A stretch of DNA of 64,000 nt, from assembly GCF_900114345.1 (NCBI RefSeq), contig NZ_FOZJ01000002.1, forward strand, positions 992,001 to 1,056,000, given 5' to 3'. Under the pieces are notes generated by a model. It worked only from the letters and a program-made list of their open reading frames with translations. It was not told where the DNA came from and made no database searches. Positions 57,261 through 64,000 of the stretch are shown piece after piece (position 1 is the first letter of the stretch; each line of letters starts with the position of its first letter). The position numbers were made by a program, and so were the translations under genes. This DNA is from Microbacterium sp. cf046. Lineage in GTDB: Bacteria; Actinomycetota; Actinomycetes; Actinomycetales; Microbacteriaceae.

Positions 57261-58655
57261 ACAGCACGCGCGGCGGCAATTTACGCTCGGATCTCTCAGG
57301 ACGCATCAGGCGAGGAACTTGGCGTTACGCGGCAGCTCGAGGACTGTCGCAAGCTTGCGAAGAGTCGCGGGTGGGAAGTAGCAGCTGAGTACGTGGACAA
57401 TGACCTGTCGGCGTACACGGGCAAGCCGCGTCCGAACTACGAGCGGATGCTCGTCGATATCGAGGCGGGCCGGGTCGATGCCGTCATCAGTTACCACCAG
57501 GACCGGCTCACGCGCCGCCCCATCGAGTTCGAGCAGTTCGTAGAGCTGTGTCAGCGAGCTGGCCTGGATCGCTTCGCGACTGTGACGTCTGACATTTCGT
57601 TTGGGAACGACGATGGGATGTTTACGGCGCGCATCCTGGCCGCCGTAGCCGCGAACGAATCAGCGCGTAAGGCAAAGCGCGTGAAGCGCAGCATTCAGCA
57701 GAAGGCGGAGCGGGGACTACCCAACGGCGGCGCGGTACGCCCCTTCGGCTACGAGGCGGACCGGATAACCGTTCGAGAGCCCGAGGCCGAACTGATCCGG
57801 CAGACGGTGGCGAGATTCCTTGCCCGCGAATCTATGTCGTCGATCGTCCAGTGGTTCCGCAGCCAGGACGTGCCGACGGTGAACGGTGGCGAGTGGAGAA
57901 CTGTCACCATCCGGCAGATCATCACCAACCCGAGGATCGCAGGGTGGCGTGTCCTCAACGGCGAGATCGTGGCAGAGGCGATCTGGCCCGCCGTCATCGA
58001 CAAGGCCACCTTCGAGCGAGTCCAGGCCGAAGACGCCAGGCGGAAGGCCACCGGCTGGCGGCCTGCCCGCCGCCACGCGCTGTCGGGCATGCTGAGGTGC
58101 GGGAAGTGCGGAGCCAAGTTGTTCAGCACTTCGCGTGAACAGCGACGCCTATACCGATGCATGAAAGGACTCGACCACGGCGCAGGCTGCGGAGGAATCA
58201 CGATCAGCGCGGCCCCCGTCGAGGAATGGATCACCGAAGCCGTGTTGCACCGCCTCGATGCCCCCGCCATGCACGCGGCCATGGCGGGAGAGCCCAATGA
58301 CGATGTACTGCACACCGCTCTGAACGACGATCAGAAGCGACTTACCGCACGATCCGAGGAGCTCGCCCAGGACTGGGCAAGTGGCGAGATATCCCGCGCC
58401 GAATGGAAAGCTGCGCGCGAACCCCTGCACCGCCAAATCGCCGACATTGAGCGACAGCTCGCCGCCCTTGCCAGCAGCCGACGACTGGACGGGCTCGCGG
58501 GACAAGGAGAAGCCCTCCGCGCGCAATGGGCAGGCTTGAACCTGTCCCGTCAGTCCGCGATCATTTCGGCCGTACTCGACTACGCGACAATCATGCCGAG
58601 CCCGCCGAGCAAGTTTGTCAATCCCGACCGAATCGTAGCGACCTGGCGCGTCTGA
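57255..58655 (+). CDS. Large serine recombinase (integrase)
   Basis: 466-residue large serine recombinase. The resolvase domain (about 1-150) has nucleophile Ser14 in YARISQD and the DRLTRRP motif. A recombinase domain (about 160-270) follows, then a zinc ribbon (CGKCGAKL and YRC...C) and a coiled-coil-like helix near 350-400. It would catalyse integration at tadA and excision with a partner. The ATG lies 6 nt after TAATAT (57243-57248), so its promoter sits inside attL and changes with the integration state. Confidence 0.94.
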   Translation: MQTARAAAIYARISQDASGEELGVTRQLEDCRKLAKSRGWEVAAEYVDNDLSAYTGKPRPNYERMLVDIEAGRVDAVISYHQDRLTRRPIEFEQFVELCQRAGLDRFATVTSDISFGNDDGMFTARILAAVAANESARKAKRVKRSIQQKAERGLPNGGAVRPFGYEADRITVREPEAELIRQTVARFLARESMSSIVQWFRSQDVPTVNGGEWRTVTIRQIITNPRIAGWRVLNGEIVAEAIWPAVIDKATFERVQAEDARRKATGWRPARRHALSGMLRCGKCGAKLFSTSREQRRLYRCMKGLDHGAGCGGITISAAPVEEWITEAVLHRLDAPAMHAAMAGEPNDDVLHTALNDDQKRLTARSEELAQDWASGEISRAEWKAAREPLHRQIADIERQLAALASSRRLDGLAGQGEALRAQWAGLNLSRQSAIISAVLDYATIMPSPPSKFVNPDRIVATWRV

Positions 58656-58687
58656 CACAGGCCCGTCGCGTGTGGAAAACTGTCGCC

Positions 58688-58840
58688 ATGAGCGAATGGG
58701 ACTTCCTGCACGGCCTGACCGGTCAGGAACTGGAGGACGCCATGTCCACGGGCGCGACCGCGGAAGAGTGGGCCTGGATCGAGGCGCGAGAGTCCGAAGA
58801 AGAGACCGAAGGCGAACCGCGGCGCAATCCTAAGCACTGA
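58688..58840 (+). CDS. Small acidic protein of element B
   Basis: 50 residues (MSEWDFLHGLTGQELEDAMS; AEEWAWIEARESEEETEGEP), Trp- and Glu-rich, no family recognised. It directly follows the integrase and is a candidate recombination-direction or accessory factor by position only. No clear SD. Confidence 0.5.
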   Translation: MSEWDFLHGLTGQELEDAMSTGATAEEWAWIEARESEEETEGEPRRNPKH

Positions 58841-58950
58841 GCGGAAGCGCCATTGGTAGACGATCGGTCGGACTGCCGCCCTCCGCGCTACGCGCTCCGG
58901 TTGCCCTCGGCATCGTGACCCGGTTCGTGCATCACTGCGCGTGAGCCGCT

Positions 58951-58998
58951 GGGTCAGGCGCGCGCGCGCCGCACGCGGCACCGCTTCGCGCCTGACCC
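58951..58998. terminator. Large inverted repeat between convergent genes
   Basis: GGGTCAGGCGCG (58951-58962) and CGCGCCTGACCC (58987-58998) are perfect 12-bp arms around a loop that itself folds (GCCGC-AC-GCGGC). It lies between the plus-strand gene ending at 58840 and the minus-strand gene ending at 59007, fitting a bidirectional terminator; a site for element transfer is an alternative. Confidence 0.6.
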
Positions 58999-59006
58999 CG
59001 CACGGT

Positions 59007-59243
59007 TCAGGCCCATTCGTACACCGACCACGGTGGCGCGATCGTCGATCGCACCGCGACAAGCGCATAGGTCGACAGTTCTGGGGCGAATGCGAGGAAC
59101 GCATCGAGAGCATCCTCAGCGGTGTGGACGAGGCCGGTTACCCCGCCGAGCGCTTCGCTGGGACGACCGAATCCGTCCCGAAGGTAGATCTCCCAGTCCG
59201 GAACTGGTTCGCCGTCCGGATGCGTGTGGTTCAGGCACATCAT
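59007..59243 (-). CDS. Hypothetical protein of element B
   Basis: 78 residues (NHTHPDGEPVPDWEIYLRDG; DALDAFLAFAPELSTYALVAV). AAGGAG 6-7 nt before the ATG. Overlaps the stop of the gene upstream by 4 nt (ATGA), so it is the last gene of the rep operon. No family recognised. Confidence 0.6.
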   Translation of the reverse strand: MMCLNHTHPDGEPVPDWEIYLRDGFGRPSEALGGVTGLVHTAEDALDAFLAFAPELSTYALVAVRSTIAPPWSVYEWA

Positions 59244-59461
59244 TTATTCTCCTTCCGCGGCGCGGACAAGTCCCGCGCGATCAGCTCGCGCCGCGACCGC
59301 GCCGCAAGGTCTTCTAACGGCGCCGGGCGGCCCGGCTGACCGACCCCGAGCAGCGCCCGCACCCGATCAATCGCGGTGGGGTCCGACACGAACTCAGGCA
59401 CACCCTGCTTCGCACAAGACGCCGCCACCCACGCAGCGATTGCGGCCCGATCCACAGCCAC
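59240..59461 (-). CDS. Small protein downstream of rep
   Basis: 73 residues (DRAAIAAWVAASCAKQGVPEFVSDPTAIDRVRALLG) with a basic C-terminus (RSRRELIARDLSAPRKENK). Typical of the small proteins that follow rep in actinobacterial plasmids and elements. Start uncertain: GTG 59461 is given, with TTG 59467 (overlapping the rep stop) and GTG 59455 also possible. Confidence 0.6.
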   Translation of the reverse strand: MAVDRAAIAAWVAASCAKQGVPEFVSDPTAIDRVRALLGVGQPGRPAPLEDLAARSRRELIARDLSAPRKENK

Positions 59462-59463
59462 GG

Positions 59464-60243
59464 TCAACGCCCCCACTGCGCCCAGATGACCGGCGGGCCT
59501 TGCCAGTCCTCGGCATCGCGCGACGACCACACCGTTTCAGGCCACTCCCCCAGCGCGTCAGAGGCCAGGGCCAGCACTTCCTCACGACTCGCACCAGAGA
59601 ACCGCACCCGCGCAGGCTGGAATCCCTGCGCTACGTCATAGCGGTGCAACGCTAGATCCCGCTCGACCGAAGAGTCCGCGAACGACTTCGCAACGTACTT
59701 GGCGAGATACCCCGCCGCACGGCGCGCCTCAGACAACCTGGTCGACCCAACGGGAAGGTCACCCAGCAGCTTGATGTGCACGAACCCATGGGGCCAGGCG
59801 GCCTCGATTACCGCACGCCTGACGTACCGACCGACTGCGAAGTGAGCATGGAGCCCATGGCCGGACTTGTGCCACTCCGGCACCCACGCATACGGAAACG
59901 GTTTTCCACCCAGACCGGCGCGCAAATCGCGGAAGAACGAGCCAATATGCTCGCGTACTAGCGCGGGATCATGGTTGCCATCACCCCGGTACGTCAGTGT
60001 GCCCAGCCGATTCAGACCGTTCGCGGCGCAGTAACGACGAAGAGCAGTTCGGGCACGACGACCCGCCTCTACGGCAGCTCGATCCGGATCCGCCGCCTCA
60101 CCTCGCGGGACATACTCCGACTTCCGACGTAGCGAGGCCTGGAATGATCCGCCGCCCTCGCCAGCAGCGGACACAAGGGTAAACGTCCACCCCGCATCGG
60201 GACGCGCCAAACGATGCGTTGACAGAGAAGGGGCAGAAGCCAC
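59464..60243 (-). CDS. Rolling-circle-type replication initiator (HUH)
   Basis: 259-residue Rep. The metal-binding HUH motif is in HGLHAHFAVGRYV and the nucleophile region in YLAKYVAKSF, with LGTLTYRGDGNHDPALVREHIGSFFRDLR upstream, as in actinobacterial replication-initiation proteins. It would nick an origin on the element, probably in the adjoining non-coding region. The following two small genes overlap, forming one operon. Confidence 0.85.
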   Translation of the reverse strand: MASAPSLSTHRLARPDAGWTFTLVSAAGEGGGSFQASLRRKSEYVPRGEAADPDRAAVEAGRRARTALRRYCAANGLNRLGTLTYRGDGNHDPALVREHIGSFFRDLRAGLGGKPFPYAWVPEWHKSGHGLHAHFAVGRYVRRAVIEAAWPHGFVHIKLLGDLPVGSTRLSEARRAAGYLAKYVAKSFADSSVERDLALHRYDVAQGFQPARVRFSGASREEVLALASDALGEWPETVWSSRDAEDWQGPPVIWAQWGR

Positions 60244-60545
60244 CGGGACACCTCATGCAGACAGACGGACAGAATCCGAACGGCTGAGGCTGATGCTGTC
60301 TTTGTCTTTGAGGTGACCCACTCGTCGGTGGGTAGCAGGCGCCGTAGCTGAGGAGTGTTTTTAGGGTGAGTTGCCGTTCACGTATGTTTTTACCACAGAA
60401 CTACACGGCTGTCATTCGCTCGTGCCGCCCCCTGCTGCGCCACGACGCCGCACAGCGTTTGCCAACCACGAGGGCTGTCCAGTCTCCGAGTTACGTTGCA
60501 TATTCAAGTGAAGAGGGCGCTACGCGCCCGCTATGGTCGGGAATC
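60244..60545. other. Non-coding region of element B, possible replication origin
   Basis: About 300 bp without a credible gene, visibly richer in A and T than the surroundings. It holds a direct repeat GTCTTTGTCTTTG near 60299, a hairpin ACCCAC-TCGTCG-GTGGGT (60316-60333), T-rich tracts near 60358 and 60390, and a palindrome GGGCGC-TAC-GCGCCC (60515-60529) just before the next gene's -10 box. Its place next to rep suggests the double-strand origin. Confidence 0.4.
60515..60529. promoter_or_regulatory. Palindrome before the membrane-protein promoter
   Basis: GGGCGC-TAC-GCGCCC, perfect 6-bp arms, ending 2 nt before the TATGGT -10 box (60532-60537) of the cargo membrane-protein gene. Bound by a repressor it would block transcription; no candidate regulator is encoded in the element. 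Confidence 0.45.
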
Positions 60546-60581
60546 ATGCAGACGCAACAACAAGGGGGGCAGTCTTGCTGA
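60546..60581 (+). CDS. 11-residue leader peptide overlapping the cargo gene
   Basis: MQTQQQGGQSC, starting 8 nt after TATGGT, so it could be read from a leaderless message. Its TGA overlaps the start region of the membrane-protein gene (TTGCTGA), which would couple their translation. Gln-rich with a final Cys. Existence is inferred from spacing alone. Confidence 0.35.
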   Translation: MQTQQQGGQSC

Positions 60582-61693
60582 CCGCATTCGTCGATGGATT
60601 GATGCCCGGTATTCGCAGTCTCCGTCCGCCCGTTTTCGCTGGCATTCTTTGGGCGCTGGTTGTGTGGCTGGTAATCGCTGACGAACTGCCTCCTCCGAAA
60701 GACGCCACGGGGTGGATCGCACAGGTTTACGCCGTGATGGGTTGGATCGGCACTGCCGGCTTGGCGGTTGTGGTCGGCGTTGCCGTCTTTCTGATCGGAG
60801 TCGCGGCACTCGCGCTGACAGACCCGCTTGCAACGTTAGTTGGTCGACTGGGTAGAGAGTTCACTGCCGTCGTTCAGTGGCAGCGATACGCGCGTGCGCG
60901 GCGCAGAGACTTCGGGCGGGTCCGCGCCGAGGCTTTGGGGACGATCGAAAGCCTCAAGGACCAGAACACCGCGGCGGCCGAGCGGCGGCGGGCGTCGGCA
61001 CAGGCAGAAATATCGCAAGTTGAAGAGGGAGAACGCTACTTCGGGCGACGCGCAAACCCTCGACGCCTCTACACACCTCGTACGAAGAAGGCCCGTCACG
61101 CGCTCGGCGAACCGCCGCTCGTCCCCTTTGAGTCTGAGTCCTCTGTCATCACCGAACTCATTACCGATGCCCTGTTCGATGCCATGCACGCCGACGGCAA
61201 GTCTCCCGACGATTTCTCCTATATCGACGAAAGCGGAGACACGAGCATTGCGGAACGACTGAACAAGGAACTCGGGTCGGATCCACTCGAGGTGGTTAGA
61301 GGGCTGGATGAGGGGCTGTATAGCGATCTCGACCGCGAGCGTGGCGAACGGCTAGTTCGGCTCGCTGTCTCATTCCCCCTAATTGCGCTCGGGCTATACG
61401 TCGCGATCACGATTACGCCATGGCTTGGCATCGTCGTGGCCGCTGCAGGGGTAGTACTGCTCGTGCGTTACTCCACCGTCCAGTCTGGAGAACGAGACCG
61501 GATCCTCAATCTCCTAGTTCTGAATAGCAAGTTCACAGCGGCGATGAAGGCGGCATCCCGGGAAGGCCAACTCCGATATTTCAGTGCCCGACGCGAGTAC
61601 GACCGACGGGAAAAGCGCCGAGCGAAGGAAGAGGAAGAACAGCGGGCCGAAGCCGCGGCGAAACGGGCTCGGCAGGCGATGGAGGCGAGCTAG
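60575..61693 (+). CDS. Cargo membrane protein of element B
   Basis: 372 residues: two N-terminal helices (about residues 15-35 and 50-80), a charged cytoplasmic middle of about 190 residues, two close C-terminal helices (about 270-315) and a highly charged coiled-coil-like tail (REKRRAKEEEEQRAEAAAKR). A TTG with AAGGGGGG 5 nt upstream is preferred; an in-frame ATG at 60533 would add 14 residues but lies over the -10 box. No family recognised. Next to a DUF4062 gene. Confidence 0.7.
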   Translation: MLTAFVDGLMPGIRSLRPPVFAGILWALVVWLVIADELPPPKDATGWIAQVYAVMGWIGTAGLAVVVGVAVFLIGVAALALTDPLATLVGRLGREFTAVVQWQRYARARRRDFGRVRAEALGTIESLKDQNTAAAERRRASAQAEISQVEEGERYFGRRANPRRLYTPRTKKARHALGEPPLVPFESESSVITELITDALFDAMHADGKSPDDFSYIDESGDTSIAERLNKELGSDPLEVVRGLDEGLYSDLDRERGERLVRLAVSFPLIALGLYVAITITPWLGIVVAAAGVVLLVRYSTVQSGERDRILNLLVLNSKFTAAMKAASREGQLRYFSARREYDRREKRRAKEEEEQRAEAAAKRARQAMEAS

Positions 61694-61747
61694 GGCGGGT
61701 GTTTCGCACTTGTCGGGTTCAGCAACCTCTCGACTACGCTCACTCAC

Positions 61748-62818
61748 GTGGCCGAACGTCGTGAGCAAGTCTTCGTAAGCTCCACCTACCTCGACCTTGC
61801 GCATGAGCGACAGGCGGTTATCCAGGCCCTGCTCATTGCAGGATGCATACCGGCGGGTATGGAGCTTTTCGTCGCCGGGAACGAGGACAAATGGCGCCTG
61901 ATTCAGAGAGTCATCTCCGAGTGCGATTACTACGTCTTGGTCATCGGTGGCAAATACGGATCCATTGATCCTGCGACGGACTTGAGCTACACCGAGATGG
62001 AATACGAGTTCGCTGAGTCCATCGGTAAGCCGATCATGGCTTTCTTGCACGGGGAACCGGGCCAGCTCAAAGGCGATCAGATCGAGCTCGAGCCGGGCAA
62101 GCGAAGGAAGCTGGACGCTTTCCGCAGGAAGGTCGAGGCGGGCCGAGTAGTCCGCTACTGGACGAATGCAGCCGAGTTGCCAGGGCATGTGGCTCTCTCG
62201 CTGATGGAAGCTCGGGAGCAGTTTCCGGCGGAGGGGTGGGTCCGCGCTAGTCAGGCATTGACGCCCGAGCAGAAGACAGAGATCGCCGAGCTGCGCGCGC
62301 TGGTCGCCGAACTGTCGCATGCGGCGGATTCGCGATCGTCCAAGAGCTTCGATGACGCTTCGGATCTCGCGCAGGGCGAAGACATGTATAGCGCCGAGGT
62401 CAAGGTGAGCGGCTACAAGAAACAAGATCTGAATGCCGACGGCAGTGTTAGTTGGGACACGACCTCCTACACCTGGACCATGCACATACCGGTCACGTGG
62501 AACGAGATTCTTCAAGCCGTAGGGCCGACCCTGTTGCACGAGGCTAGCGAGCCAGAACTGACCCGGTTCTTCGAGACCTGGCTGCAACAAAAGTGGCGAG
62601 AGAATCGCGATCTACATCCAAAGGCGATGGCGAAGGCCAAGGGAGCGATACACGTATCGGGGAGCGTGGTGGAGGACGTACTCGTTCAGTTCTTCGCGCT
62701 GGACGTGATTTCCCGAGGCGTGAAAAAGCGGACGGTTAGTGACAAGGGCAAGTACTGGGCACTCACCAGCCGTGGTGAAGACCAAATGATGAAGCTTCGC
62801 GCCATCAGGCACAGTTGA
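61748..62818 (+). CDS. DUF4062 domain protein
   Basis: 356 residues. The N-terminal DUF4062 domain (about 5-95: QVFVSSTYLDLAHERQAVI, AGCIPAGMELFVAGNED, CDYYVLVIGGKYGSIDP, LSYTEMEYEFAESIGKPIMAF) is a TIR/nucleotide-fold-like unit often found at the N-terminus of multidomain defence or signalling proteins. The C-terminal about 180 residues are unassigned. GTG 7 nt after TACGCT (61735-61740), so leaderless and with its own promoter. Confidence 0.88.
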   Translation: MAERREQVFVSSTYLDLAHERQAVIQALLIAGCIPAGMELFVAGNEDKWRLIQRVISECDYYVLVIGGKYGSIDPATDLSYTEMEYEFAESIGKPIMAFLHGEPGQLKGDQIELEPGKRRKLDAFRRKVEAGRVVRYWTNAAELPGHVALSLMEAREQFPAEGWVRASQALTPEQKTEIAELRALVAELSHAADSRSSKSFDDASDLAQGEDMYSAEVKVSGYKKQDLNADGSVSWDTTSYTWTMHIPVTWNEILQAVGPTLLHEASEPELTRFFETWLQQKWRENRDLHPKAMAKAKGAIHVSGSVVEDVLVQFFALDVISRGVKKRTVSDKGKYWALTSRGEDQMMKLRAIRHS

Positions 62819-62924
62819 CCGTCGTTGCGTGCTTGCGGCCGAGCAGGGTCGAGTATGTGGCCCTGGTATGTGTGACCCTGTGCGCCCTTTAGGTACCTGA
62901 CTGTGACCGACGCGCGAGATGCGC

Positions 62925-63431
62925 TTACGCGGCGGAGGAACCTTCGCCCGGGCCTGACTGATACCCCGTGACGGCGTGCGTCGCTGGCATGGTAGCGATC
63001 GTGGCTACGCCCCAGTTCGCGGGCGGGACCTCGAGCTCATCGACGGAGACCTCGCCGCGAAGCCACCGAAACAGCAGATCAACGTGATCATCCAGCAACC
63101 TACGCCGATCGGATGTTGTCGAGTTGATCACCACATCAGCGATGCGATTGGTAAGCCATCCGGCACGTTCTTCCCCCGGGCGCAATGTCGCCACCAGACC
63201 CGTCCGCGCCACGGAAACCGCCCAGCGCTTCGACTCGGAGGTCGGATCCTGCACGGCCGCCACAACCGCCTCGACTAACTTCTCCGCACTGGCGAAACGC
63301 CGCGCCTCGCTCGCCTCCTCCCGGGCAGCCTTGCGGGCAGCATCATCGCGACGAGCCGAAGCCCAGTTCCCTAACCAAGCGGCGGTTAGCGTTGTGACAG
63401 CGGTGATAAGCGCCACCCAGACAACTTCCAT
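62925..63431 (-). CDS. Membrane-anchored cargo protein of element B
   Basis: 168 residues: one N-terminal helix (VVWVALITAVTTLTAAWLGN), then a basic helical region (ASARRDDAARKAAREEASEARRFASAEKLVEAVV) and a soluble part ending at EVPPANWGVATIATM. The start is set by TATCGT exactly 7 nt before the ATG on the minus strand; the longer frame upstream enters attR and tadA. Convergent with the DUF4062 gene. No family recognised. Confidence 0.72.
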   Translation of the reverse strand: MEVVWVALITAVTTLTAAWLGNWASARRDDAARKAAREEASEARRFASAEKLVEAVVAAVQDPTSESKRWAVSVARTGLVATLRPGEERAGWLTNRIADVVINSTTSDRRRLLDDHVDLLFRWLRGEVSVDELEVPPANWGVATIATMPATHAVTGYQSGPGEGSSAA

Positions 63432-63524
63432 GTCGGTCACGATACGCGAACTAGAGTCCTCCACTCGGGAACCAGCCGCCCCGCTTTGGGGGTTCCTGAC
63501 CTGTCCTTGCGACGCCCAGGGGAT

Positions 63525-63560
63525 GTTTTCCAGACTTGTAGCGTTGCCGGCATGGGTCGC
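63525..63560. other. Right attachment site (attR) of element B
   Basis: tadA coding resumes at about 63546: on the minus strand GTG TCC GGG GCG ACC CAT GCC GGC, then element sequence AAC GCT. The flanking CAGGGGATGTTTT on the element side roughly mirrors ATATCCCCCTATG at the left end, as expected for the two arms of an attP site. Confidence 0.7.
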
Positions 63561-64000
63561 CCCGGACACGAGGATGCTGTCCCCTGTGGTCATCGCCCGG
63601 TGGAGCAGCTCCGCTGCCGCCGGCTCGACGGATCCGCCGGCGACGAGGCGATCAAGGTCGCGATACGCGGGCAGGAACTTGCGGACGTTGACCGACAGTG
63701 GCGGCGCGTGATGTCGGGGATCACGACATGCAGGCGGCTGCCGTCGGGAAGGGAGGCGTCGACGAAGGGCTGACTCAGATCCACCCGTCGGCCCGTCGAG
63801 TGCAGCATCCGCTCGACGAGATCGCGCACCGCCGCATCGGACAGTGCGAGCGGTACACGCTCGGCGACACCCGCGCGGCCGATGAAGATCCGATCGGGCG
63901 CATTGATCCACAGCTCTTCGACGGTCGGGTCGTCGAGGTACGACTGCAGCGGACCGTAGCCGCCGACCGCCGCGAGCACCTCGCGGACGCACGCTGACTC
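63544..64000 (-). pseudogene. TadA ATPase, N-terminal part with frameshift
   Basis: N-terminal domain of the same TadA whose C-terminus is at 56714 (VREVLAAVGGYGPLQSYLDD; HVVIPDITRRH, then SVNVRKFLPAYRDLDRLVAGG and DSILVSGATHAG). The frame changes at about 63695: CAC TGT CGG is found where CAC TGG TCG GTC is expected, so one G is missing. The gene runs off the right edge. Even clean excision of element B would leave tadA broken unless the base loss is a read error. Confidence 0.88.

Larger units (their letters stand above)
57230..63546. mobile_element. Element B: serine-integrase integrative element in tadA
   Basis: About 6.3 kb inserted in the Walker A codons of tadA. Order: serine recombinase at the left edge, a small acidic protein, two small genes and a HUH replication protein (minus strand), a non-coding origin-like region, a membrane protein, a DUF4062 protein and a membrane-anchored protein (minus strand). 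No relaxase-coupling, terminase or capsid gene is seen, so it is a small integrative element or satellite that may replicate as a circle after excision. Confidence 0.85.

Overview
The window is a high-GC actinobacterial chromosome segment, most likely from Microbacteriaceae and probably Microbacterium. This rests on gene content and gene order: prfB, ftsE, ftsX and smpB lie close together, an ECF sigma/RskA operon carries a class F sortase and a DUF4397 protein, and there is a DUF222-HNH protein. It also rests on the many genes whose start codon lies 6-8 nt after a TANNNT -10 box (leaderless transcription). Species cannot be fixed by reading alone.

Layout. 1-7.5 kb: the N-terminal part of trehalose-6-phosphate synthase (off the left edge), then a 3-hydroxybutyrate/acetoacetate utilisation cluster (thiolase, two CoA-transferase subunits, alpha/beta hydrolase, 3-hydroxybutyrate dehydrogenase). 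A divergent IclR regulator has an 8+8 bp palindrome over its own start. RNase HI follows, its ATG sharing the last base of tRNA-Lys. 7.6-18.3 kb: an inositol-monophosphatase-like enzyme with a lipoprotein, the sigma/anti-sigma/sortase/DUF4397 operon, a YcaQ-like protein and several redox enzymes with their regulator. 18.5-24.4 kb: a compact, translationally coupled peptide-export operon: a 54-aa double-glycine precursor, a HlyD-like protein, an ABC transporter with a C39 peptidase, and a second ABC transporter of the NHLM type. 24.4-51.4 kb: mostly chromosomal housekeeping, including DUF222-HNH, amine oxidase, PrsW, a secreted nuclease with cell-wall-binding repeats, tmRNA, smpB-ftsX-ftsE, a secreted Ig-like protein, prfB, a degenerate response regulator, and zwf with a GH15 enzyme.

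51.4-64 kb: a tad (Flp pilus) locus broken in two places. Island A (about 51.6-55.0 kb) replaces the 3' end of tadC, any flp gene and the 5' part of a tadE-like gene. It carries small hypothetical genes, a membrane-protein gene split by a one-base homopolymer change, and two tandem glutamine-rich micro-proteins with related N-termini. Element B (about 57.23-63.55 kb) is a small serine-integrase element inserted exactly in the Walker A codons of tadA. It carries a HUH-type replication protein and a cargo of a membrane protein, a DUF4062 protein and a second membrane-anchored protein. The tad locus should be non-functional, since tadA also has a separate frameshift.

The most novel-looking items are the NHLM-type operon with its unmodified-looking 17-aa product, the paired Q-rich micro-proteins in island A, the DUF4062/membrane cargo of element B with its overlapping 11-codon leader, and the shared 41-43 bp regulatory motif that links the degenerate response regulator to the Ig-like secreted protein.
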